From positions 1 to 6,530 of the forward strand of contig JBGSYN010000165.1 of assembly GCA_041750975.1 (NCBI GenBank): a DNA stretch of 6,530 nucleotides. The letters are read 5' to 3'. The notes below the pieces were generated by a model that did no database searches, was not told where the DNA came from, and saw only the letters and a program-made list of their open reading frames with translations. The translations under genes were made by a program, and so were the position numbers. This stretch comes from JBGSYN01 sp041750975. GTDB taxonomy: Bacteria; Pseudomonadota; Alphaproteobacteria; Geminicoccales; Geminicoccaceae. Below, piece by piece: positions 1 to 5,028 of this stretch (position 1 is the stretch's first letter; each line of letters opens with the position of its first letter).

Positions 1-1
1 T

Positions 2-211
2 GGCGGATCGCTCGCCTGTGCGACCTGCCACGTGATCGTCGATGAGACCTTCTTCGAGAGCCTTGATCCGATTTCCGACGAGGAAGACGAAATGCTGGAT
101 CTGGCACCGGATTGGACGCCGACCTCAAGGCTCGGCTGCCAGGTAAGGCTGCGCCTCGATCATGACGGCTTGGTGCTGAAAGTGCCGCGTTCGACGACGC
201 TTTTGGGTTGA
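2..211 (+). CDS. [2Fe-2S] ferredoxin, C-terminal part (5' end outside window)
   Basis: This is the last 69 codons of a small electron-transfer protein of the adrenodoxin/ISC-type [2Fe-2S] ferredoxin family. The visible part opens with GGSLACATCHV, giving two cluster cysteines in a C-x2-C pair (visible residues 6 and 9). A further cysteine follows in RLGCQ at visible residue 46, 36 residues after the second, as the family requires. Base 1 is a t, which fits the last base of a TGT codon for the missing first ligand of the C-x5-C-x2-C pattern. Between the ligands lies the usual acidic stretch (SDEEDEMLDLAP) that docks redox partners in this family. The gene stops at 209-211 and mnmA begins 6 bases later, so the two are probably co-transcribed. 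The redox partner is not visible. Family assignment is firm; the specific subtype (fdx of the ISC system or a P450/oxygenase ferredoxin) is not. Confidence 0.93.
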   Translation, partial: GGSLACATCHVIVDETFFESLDPISDEEDEMLDLAPDWTPTSRLGCQVRLRLDHDGLVLKVPRSTTLLG

Positions 212-217
212 CGTCCA

Positions 218-1375
218 ATGTCCATTTCCATGGATCGCATCAAGGAGAGTATTGGCCTGCCTGACGGCTCGCGCGTCGTGGTCGCCATGTCGGGCGGAGT
301 CGACAGTTCGGTAACGGCAGCACTGTTGGCGGAAGCGGGCTTCGAGGTAGTTGGCATCACGCTGCAGCTCTATGATCATGGCTCGGCTGTCGGCAAGGCC
401 GGCGCTTGCTGCGCCGGCCAGGACATCCAGGACGCACGGAACGTCGCTGAGAGGCTGGGCTTTCCGCACTACGTGCTCGATTTCGAGACGCGTTTTCGAG
501 AAGCCGTGATCGACGATTTCGCCGACAGCTATCTTGCGGGAAGAACACCGATTCCTTGCGTGCGCTGCAATCAGCGGGTCAAGTTCCGGGACCTTCTAGC
601 TATTGCCAAGGATCTTGGTGCGGCCGCTTTGGTCACCGGCCACTATGTCCGGCGCATCGTCAAGGGTGGGCATGCCGAACTCCACCAGGCGGCCGACATG
701 CAGAAAGATCAAAGCTATTTCCTTTTTGCGACGACCGCCGAGCAGCTGGAGTATTTGCGCTTTCCGCTGGGCGGGTTCGACAAAGAGGCGACCCGGGCCG
801 AGGCCGCGCGATTAGGCCTTTCTGTGGCGGACAAGCCCGACAGCCAGGATATCTGCTTCGTGCCCGAGGGACATTATTCCAAGGTCGTAGCAAAGCTGCG
901 CCCGAAGGCTTCGAGCCCTGGCGACATGGTGCATGTGGATGGCCGGATCTTGGGCGATCATCCGGGTGTCAGCCATTTTACCGTGGGCCAGCGGCGCGGC
1001 CTCAAGGCTTCCGTCGGCGAACGACTCTATGTCCTAAGGCTCGAGCCTTTGAAGAATCGTGTCGTTGTCGGCCCGCGGCGTTCGACCTATTGCGCCCGGA
1101 TCGACCTCAGGGATGCCAATTGGCTGGTCGAGGCCGAAGCCCTGGACGTTTTGTCCGAGGTGGCGGTCAAACACCGCTATAATGAACCGGCGGTGCCCGC
1201 TGTTCTGCGAACGGAAGCCGACGGCGTCGCGCGCATCGAATTTAACGAGCCGGAGACTGGCGTGGCACCGGGGCAGGCTGCTGTCTGCTACCTCGGCTCG
1301 CGGCTTTTGGGGGGCGGCTGGATCGATACCGCACCCCTGGCGATGGACGCGGCGTCCGACCTACTCTCGGCTTGA
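218..1375 (+). CDS. mnmA: tRNA 2-thiouridine(34) synthase MnmA
   Basis: MnmA is the cytoplasmic ATP-dependent thiouridylase that places sulfur on C2 of the wobble uridine in tRNA-Lys, -Glu and -Gln. The 385 residues show the PP-loop ATP pyrophosphatase motif SGGVDSS (25-31), the conserved GHYVRR (141-146) and KDQSYFLF (163-170), and the two expected catalytic cysteines: Cys117 in RCNQRVKF, which would carry the persulfide, and Cys213 in DSQDICF. The GQRRGL segment (257-262) and the C-terminal beta-barrel domain (about 280-370, with PGQAAVCYLG) follow the family order, and the length is normal. Cys114 precedes Cys117 in a PCxxCN arrangement, and a CC pair lies at 64-65. The ATG at 218 is chosen because it leaves the usual short extension before the first beta strand; there is no strong Shine-Dalgarno site. 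The ATG at 230 is an alternative. The gene lies 6 bases after the ferredoxin gene, and its stop codon lies inside the -35 box of the tRNA promoter. Confidence 0.98.
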   Translation: MSISMDRIKESIGLPDGSRVVVAMSGGVDSSVTAALLAEAGFEVVGITLQLYDHGSAVGKAGACCAGQDIQDARNVAERLGFPHYVLDFETRFREAVIDDFADSYLAGRTPIPCVRCNQRVKFRDLLAIAKDLGAAALVTGHYVRRIVKGGHAELHQAADMQKDQSYFLFATTAEQLEYLRFPLGGFDKEATRAEAARLGLSVADKPDSQDICFVPEGHYSKVVAKLRPKASSPGDMVHVDGRILGDHPGVSHFTVGQRRGLKASVGERLYVLRLEPLKNRVVVGPRRSTYCARIDLRDANWLVEAEALDVLSEVAVKHRYNEPAVPAVLRTEADGVARIEFNEPETGVAPGQAAVCYLGSRLLGGGWIDTAPLAMDAASDLLSA

Positions 1376-1400
1376 CAGTCTTCACCCTCCTCCATACATC
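1372..1400 (+). promoter_or_regulatory. probable sigma-70 promoter of the tRNA-Met gene
   Basis: A perfect TTGACA (1372-1377), a 17-base spacer and TACATC (1395-1400; three matches to TATAAT) would start transcription near 1407, about 19 bases before the mature tRNA 5' end. The mnmA stop codon TGA (1373-1375) is part of the -35 box. The consensus -35 and ideal spacing support it; the -10 is only fair. Confidence 0.6.
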
Positions 1401-1425
1401 CTGGCGACCCTGAAAACCTTGATAG

Positions 1426-1501
1426 GGCGGAGTAGCTCAGTCGGTAGAGCAGAGGAATCATAATCCTTGTGTCGGGGGTTCAAGTCCCTCCTCCGCTACC
1501 A
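1426..1501 (+). tRNA. tRNA-Met (CAU), elongator
   Basis: This is a complete 76-base cloverleaf with encoded CCA. The acceptor stem pairs GGCGGAG (1426-1432) with CTCCGCT (1491-1497) and ends in a G1-U72 wobble; the discriminator is A (1498) and CCA follows at 1499-1501. The D stem is GCTC/GAGC (1435-1438/1447-1450). The anticodon stem GAGGA/TCCTT (1452-1456/1464-1468) closes the loop ATCATAA, with anticodon CAT at 1459-1461. The T arm is GGGGG TTCAAGT CCCTC (1474-1490). The anticodon stem lacks the three G-C pairs of initiator tRNA and the acceptor lacks its mismatch, so this is not the initiator. The overall sequence fits alphaproteobacterial elongator tRNA-Met better than the lysidine-modified tRNA-Ile2, though both share the CAT gene anticodon. 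Confidence 0.96.
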
Positions 1502-1545
1502 ACCCGCCAAAGTGATTGAATTCGACTCCATGTGTGTGAATGGGA
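1502..1545. other. short convergent intergenic spacer
   Basis: These 44 bases separate the tRNA 3' end from the stop codon of the convergent gene. I see no convincing hairpin terminator for either transcript. A run of eight T on the + strand (1561-1568) lies inside the 3' end of the opposite gene and is preceded only by a 4-base pairing with a 2-base loop, which is too tight to count. Confidence 0.5.
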
Positions 1546-2622
1546 TCAGTGCTGAGGCGATTTTTTTTGGTTGTTGGGCCGGCTTGCCTTCCAGACAGCT
1601 TCCATATCTAGGCCACCTTCGATAGCTTTCTTCATTTTTTCCCGTGCGTTATCCGAGAAGCGGTCGAAGATTGACTTCCCAAATTCAAATGTGTGGCGAC
1701 AGTTGGCATCGTCATCAATTTTTAGGTGAGATCGAAGAGCAAATGACCGGGGAACAGTCAATTTTAGCGCCCCGGCGAGTTGCTGAGCGCTCATGTGGAA
1801 CTTCTTTTGCAAATCCACTTGCCGGACAGATGCTGCACCTTCTGGGTCGTCGCCGCCGACATATCTGACCGGAGCGCCCTCCTTCTTGGAAAAGTGAACG
1901 GTAATTGAGGTTCCTTCGCCCTGAACGGCGCTCGCGACCGTGTTTAGGCGTGGAAAAACTGCCTGAAGTTCGCTCCCTTCCTTGATTGCCTTCTCTATGC
2001 GATTGATGTCTTTTTCAGATATTTCCACTTCTTCAGCAACTAGTGCCTCCATCGCCAAAAGAGACCGAATGCGCGCGCGTGCCTCGTCTCTCTTGCGGTT
2101 ACCCGGCTTCAGCAGATCAGCAATAAATTTATACTCACGGTCGACTAGAAAATCGAAATCGCCTACAGGCATGGTGGATACTGGTAGTACTCGCGGCGGA
2201 ATTCGTGAATTGACATCTATTTCGAGGGTGCGACGGATATAGGCATCAAACGCTGTTATTAGTGCGCGAACGTGGAGATAAAGGACGTCCTCCTCAAGTT
2301 TTGCAAACCAGTGCTGCTCTGCATCACGCAATGCATCGACGGTGCGCATGATACCTGCTTCGGCATTGCTTAGCCCGTAATTCTGATGGCAAAGGCGGAG
2401 GCTCTTTTCAAAGCCAAGGCTCTTGCCAGAATTCTCTTCGAAGACTTTAATCTTGTTTTGGACGAGCACCGCCTTTAGCAGCATTTCGCAAGCGTGCTGA
2501 AGATGAAGGAGTACCGAGCAGACGCGACCTTCTTCGTCGAACGAGTTGAAAGTAGACATCGCTATTCGAAGCGAACAGATTGCTTTGTTGCTGAGAGTCC
2601 GGGCATCTCGGATCAGCGGCAT
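1546..2622 (-). CDS. DUF3644-like protein with a HEPN-type R-x4-H motif
   Basis: This encodes 358 residues with no proven function. Residues about 5-135 are mostly helical and resemble DUF3644: the helix LLHLQHACEMLLKAVLVQ (38-55) and, before the next long helix, RDAEQH (99-104). The latter fits the R-x4-6-H active-site pattern of HEPN RNases, including a polar residue directly after the arginine. Residues 180-225 are charged and helical, probably a linker. The C-terminal third (about 270-345, from DLQKKFHMSAQQLAG) reads like a small winged-helix or other helical domain, which is a guess. No signal peptide or membrane segment is seen. The start at 2622 is chosen over the upstream ATG at 2691 because GGAGG lies 8 bases before it. 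The gene is A+T-richer than its flanks and converges on tRNA-Met, suggesting acquisition by transfer. A toxin-like or antiphage RNase role is inference only. Confidence 0.75.
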   Translation of the reverse strand: MPLIRDARTLSNKAICSLRIAMSTFNSFDEEGRVCSVLLHLQHACEMLLKAVLVQNKIKVFEENSGKSLGFEKSLRLCHQNYGLSNAEAGIMRTVDALRDAEQHWFAKLEEDVLYLHVRALITAFDAYIRRTLEIDVNSRIPPRVLPVSTMPVGDFDFLVDREYKFIADLLKPGNRKRDEARARIRSLLAMEALVAEEVEISEKDINRIEKAIKEGSELQAVFPRLNTVASAVQGEGTSITVHFSKKEGAPVRYVGGDDPEGAASVRQVDLQKKFHMSAQQLAGALKLTVPRSFALRSHLKIDDDANCRHTFEFGKSIFDRFSDNAREKMKKAIEGGLDMEAVWKASRPNNQKKSPQH

Positions 2623-2630
2623 GAGTAAAT

Positions 2631-2635
2631 CCTCC
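2631..2635 (-). promoter_or_regulatory. Shine-Dalgarno site deciding the start of the DUF3644-like gene
   Basis: On the - strand the sequence reads GGAGG, 8 bases before the ATG at 2622. The longer frame starting at 2691 has no comparable site, so translation most likely begins at 2622. Confidence 0.75.
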
Positions 2636-2668
2636 GAGAGATGTTTGAGACTTCCCAACTTTCGAGCC

Positions 2669-2697
2669 GGTATCGAGCATGATTGACACAATGTAAA
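2669..2697 (-). promoter_or_regulatory. candidate promoter of the DUF3644-like gene
   Basis: On the - strand TTTACA (2697-2692) and GATACC (2674-2669) are separated by 17 bases, which would give a leader of about 40 bases before the ATG at 2622. The -10 matches the consensus at only three positions, so this is tentative. A TCGAGC direct repeat (2662-2667 and 2673-2678) overlaps the -10 on the + strand reading. Confidence 0.35.
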
Positions 2698-2746
2698 TGC
2701 CGTGAGGCGTAAGGCTGCGGCGCGACTTTAGCACCGCCATTGATCG

Positions 2747-3082
2747 TTAGTGAGACACCATGGCATCGAGAATGTCGGTCGACTTGTGGTCTTCAGACAC
2801 GCCATCGATAAGGATGACATCTCCGTCGCTATTGTTCAGTCTTAGGGGCAAAATGGCTTGGTAGTCGGCTGAACCGTACCAGGCCATAGCTTGCTGTCGG
2901 CTCGGAAATGCAATGACGACCAAATCGCCGGGCCAGCTTCCTTCCAGGACGGTTGGTCTTGCACCATGGACCAGGAATTTGCCGTGGTACGGGGCGAGTG
3001 TGGCGTCGATCATTTCGATATAGTCGATGATTTCCGGGCCAATAGCGACATTGCGCAGATGGGCGACGGCATAGGCAGTCAT
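2747..3082 (-). CDS. DUF1330 domain-containing protein
   Basis: This is a 111-residue soluble protein covering a whole DUF1330 domain, a small ferredoxin-like (dimeric alpha/beta barrel) fold of unknown biochemical role. The family hallmarks are in order: the N-terminal strand MTAYAVAHL, IDATLAPYHGKFLVHGA (25-41), VLEGSWPGDLVVIAFPS (45-61), and AWYGSADYQAILPLR (67-81), ending with a strand VILIDGV. The start at 3082 has GAGGA (3095-3091 on the - strand) 8 bases upstream. It is transcribed divergently from the MmyB-type regulator gene, 113 bases away, and so is that regulator's most likely target. The next gene on the same strand begins 124 bases downstream behind its own candidate promoter, so co-transcription is uncertain. 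Confidence 0.9.
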   Translation of the reverse strand: MTAYAVAHLRNVAIGPEIIDYIEMIDATLAPYHGKFLVHGARPTVLEGSWPGDLVVIAFPSRQQAMAWYGSADYQAILPLRLNNSDGDVILIDGVSEDHKSTDILDAMVSH

Positions 3083-3119
3083 GATGATCGTCCTCGTTCA
3101 TTGTGTACGGTGACGGATT

Positions 3120-3157
3120 TCGGAGGTTTATCGCGTGGCGTCGATTACGTCGGAGGT
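3120..3157. repeat. 8-base direct repeat, probable operator in divergent control region
   Basis: TCGGAGGT occurs at 3120-3127 and again at 3150-3157, exactly 30 bases apart, about three helical turns, so both copies face the same side of the DNA. The second copy lies in an inverted repeat ATTAC-N7-GTAAT (3144-3148/3156-3160). On the - strand a possible -10 GATAAA (3132-3127) touches the first copy, and the corresponding -35 position falls on the second. This placement suits binding by the adjacent regulator, though that is inferred. Confidence 0.4.
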
Positions 3158-3159
3158 AA

Positions 3160-3189
3160 TTGGCGTCCCGCGGATCGGCGCGCTAATCT
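3160..3189 (+). promoter_or_regulatory. candidate promoter of the regulator gene, implying a leaderless mRNA
   Basis: TTGGCG (3160-3165), an 18-base spacer and TAATCT (3184-3189) would place the transcription start at about 3195-3197, on the ATG at 3196. No good Shine-Dalgarno site precedes that ATG (only GGA, two bases away). Both hexamers are imperfect, so confidence is low. Confidence 0.35.
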
Positions 3190-3195
3190 CGGACC

Positions 3196-3996
3196 ATGAT
3201 CGATGCCGCTGTTTCTTTCGGGGATTTGTTGCGCGAATGGCGGGGCCGCCGGCGCTTGAGCCAACTCGATCTCGCGGTCGAAGCCGAAATTTCGCAACGC
3301 CACCTTAGTTTCGTCGAATCGGGTCGGGCCAAGCCGAGCCGGGAGATGGTACTGCGTTTGGCCGAGCATCTGGCGATCCCACTGCGTGAACGGAACGCCC
3401 TCTTCATGGTGGCGGGTTACGCGCCGCTTTATCGCCAGGGAAACCTCGACCGGAAGGAACTGGAACCGGCGCGAGACGCCGTCGATCTCATCCTGATGGG
3501 GCACCAACCCAATCCGGCTCTCGCGGTCGATCGGCATTGGAACTCGGTCACCGCAAACAACGCCGCGTCGCATCTTATGTCGGGAGTGGCGGGATCGCTG
3601 CGGCAGCCGCCGATCAATGTCCTGCGCCTCAGCCTCCACCCGGACGGCCTCGCGCCGCGGATCGCCAATTACCGGGAGTGGCGCGCCCATGTCCTGGCGC
3701 GGCTATCGCAAGTGGCGGAAAATTCTGGCGACACGGTGATCCTGGCGCTGATCGAGGAGTTCAAAGCCTATCCCGTGCCGGCATCTGCGGCGCCCCTCAG
3801 GCCGGTGGATCAAGCCGTCTTGGGCGGCATAGCGATACCTTTCGAGCTTTCGATCGAGGCTGGAACCCTACGTTTCTTGAGTACAACGACGGTTTTCGGT
3901 ACGGCACTGGATGTCAGTCTGTCGGAACTGACGATCGAATCCTTCTTTCCGGCGGACCGTGAGACGGCGGCGATGATGGCGAAACTTGGTGGTTGA
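3196..3996 (+). CDS. XRE-family regulator with MmyB-like ligand-binding domain
   Basis: This 266-residue cytoplasmic transcription factor has an N-terminal Cro/C1-type helix-turn-helix (about 7-63: FGDLLREWRGRRRLSQLDLA, then ISQRHLSFVESGRAKPSREM). It is joined through LFMVAGYAPLY (69-79) to a long C-terminal domain. HQPNPALAVDRHWNSVTAN (103-121) is the signature of the MmyB-like ligand-binding domain, a PAS-like fold that in studied members binds a hydrophobic or fatty-acid-like ligand. Length and architecture are complete and typical. Members commonly sit divergent from the small oxidoreductase or DUF gene they control; here that partner is the DUF1330 gene. The ATG at 3196 leaves exactly the usual short lead before the first HTH helix. 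The natural ligand is unknown. Control of the downstream lyase operon is also possible, since its gene starts 75 bases after this stop. Confidence 0.93.
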   Translation: MIDAAVSFGDLLREWRGRRRLSQLDLAVEAEISQRHLSFVESGRAKPSREMVLRLAEHLAIPLRERNALFMVAGYAPLYRQGNLDRKELEPARDAVDLILMGHQPNPALAVDRHWNSVTANNAASHLMSGVAGSLRQPPINVLRLSLHPDGLAPRIANYREWRAHVLARLSQVAENSGDTVILALIEEFKAYPVPASAAPLRPVDQAVLGGIAIPFELSIEAGTLRFLSTTTVFGTALDVSLSELTIESFFPADRETAAMMAKLGG

Positions 3997-4017
3997 CGGG
4001 GCGACTCAACCTTGACG
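3991..4017. repeat. short inverted repeat and duplicated TTGACG before the lyase operon
   Basis: GGTTGA (3991-3996) and TCAACC (4006-4011) are perfect inverted arms around 9 bases, the left arm including the regulator's stop codon. TTGACG occurs at 3993-3998 and 4012-4017; the second could be a -35 box, but the position 17 bases on (CATTCG, 4035-4040) is a poor -10. A palindrome ATTCGAAT lies at 4036-4043. No T run follows the arms, so an operator is likelier than a terminator. Confidence 0.25.
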
Positions 4018-4071
4018 TCGAAAAGCGCCGGGCGCATTCGAATGGACGGTCGAGGCAGAAGAGGGTGAGGC

Positions 4072-5028
4072 ATGGCAATGCACAACGGTGATGCGCTTCC
4101 ATCCGCGGTCACGGTCATCGAAGTCGGACCGCGGGACGGGTTTCAGATGGAAAAGACCTTCATCCCGACCGCTGCCAAGGTTGCCGTGATCAACGAGATG
4201 CTCGAGGCCGGGCTGCGCGAGATCGAGGTGACGAGCTTCGTCAGCCCGCGTGCGGTGCCGCAACTGGCCGATGCGGCGGAGGTTTTGGCGGCGATCGACC
4301 GGCCCGAAGGCGCCATGTTCACGGCATTGGTCCCGAATGCCAAAGGTGCCGAGCGGGCGGTTGCCGCCAGAATAGGGGCGATGATCACCATTCTTTCGGC
4401 CTCCGAGACGCACAACAGGAAAAACGTCAATCGTGCTGTCGAGGACTCGCTGAAAGGCTGCGAGGCGATCGTCGAGATCGCGGGACAGGCCGGCATCCCG
4501 GTTCATGGCGCCATCGCTACGGCATTCGGCTGTCCGTTCGAGGGCGAGATTGCTTTCCATCGGATCGTTTCGATCGCCAAACGCTATGCGACACTGGGAA
4601 TCCACCGTGTCGGGCTCGGCGACACCACCGGGATGGCAACGCCGAGGCTGGTGCGCGAGCGTGTCCGCGCCCTGCAGGACGCCCTGCCGGACATCTCGAT
4701 CACGCTGCATTTCCACAACACGCGCGGCGTCGGGCTGGTCAATGTGATGGCCGGCCTCGATGAGGGCATCACCCGCTATGACAGCTCTATCGCCGGGCTC
4801 GGCGGCTGTCCGTTCGCGGCTGGGGCCACCGGCAATATCTGCACGGAGGATCTGATCTTCATGCTCGATGAGTGCGGTATCGAGACCGGCATCGATCTTG
4901 AACGGCTGATCGGCGTGGCCAATCATGTGCAGGAAATCATCGGCCGCAGTCTGCCGGGTCAGCTCATGAAGGCTGGGCCGCGCCTGCGAACCCATCAGAC
5001 GGAGGCCGTGGCCACGGCCCATGGCTGA
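4072..5028 (+). CDS. hydroxymethylglutaryl-CoA lyase family protein
   Basis: This 318-residue DRE-TIM metallolyase is predicted to cleave a 3-hydroxyacyl-CoA such as HMG-CoA (to acetoacetate and acetyl-CoA) or citramalyl-CoA. The TIM-barrel landmarks are GPRDGFQME (19-27, catalytic Arg21 and metal ligand Asp22), EVTSFVSP (52-59), LSASETHNRKNVN (108-120), GLGDTTGMA (181-189), HFHNTRG (213-219, metal-binding His213 and His215) and GGCPFAAGATGN (244-255, with active-site Cys246 and Asn255). All key residues known from the family are present. HFHNT replaces the HCHDT of human HMG-CoA lyase, which I associate from memory with a bacterial subgroup often linked to CoA-transferases. The ATG at 4072 is preceded by GAGGG (4061-4065) with 6 bases spacing; ATG 4078 is an alternative. 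Its 3' end overlaps the CoA-transferase gene by 8 bases. Fold and chemistry are secure; the substrate is not. Confidence 0.91.
   Translation: MAMHNGDALPSAVTVIEVGPRDGFQMEKTFIPTAAKVAVINEMLEAGLREIEVTSFVSPRAVPQLADAAEVLAAIDRPEGAMFTALVPNAKGAERAVAARIGAMITILSASETHNRKNVNRAVEDSLKGCEAIVEIAGQAGIPVHGAIATAFGCPFEGEIAFHRIVSIAKRYATLGIHRVGLGDTTGMATPRLVRERVRALQDALPDISITLHFHNTRGVGLVNVMAGLDEGITRYDSSIAGLGGCPFAAGATGNICTEDLIFMLDECGIETGIDLERLIGVANHVQEIIGRSLPGQLMKAGPRLRTHQTEAVATAHG

Noticed and set aside
1474..1501. tRNA-Met 3' end as an att site with a second copy marking an island edge
   Set aside because: I looked for another copy of the T-arm/acceptor sequence in the rest of the window and found none, and no integrase is present.
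1549..1568. T run (1561-1568) as a rho-independent terminator for the tRNA
   Set aside because: The only preceding pairing is TCAG/CTGA with a 2-base loop, too short and tight to form a terminator hairpin.
2623..2691. N-terminal extension of the DUF3644-like protein from the ATG at 2691
   Set aside because: The 23 extra residues look unstructured, there is no ribosome site at 2691, and a strong GGAGG precedes the ATG at 2622. The candidate promoter also lies within this stretch.
2699..2721. Hairpin terminator after the DUF1330 gene
   Set aside because: Only GCCG/CGGC plus two wobble pairs close a long loop, and no T run follows on the - strand.
2447..2740. Open frame of 97 codons on the - strand overlapping the start of the DUF3644-like gene
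   Set aside because: It runs out of frame through that gene's ribosome site and first helices, and its composition has no protein-like pattern.
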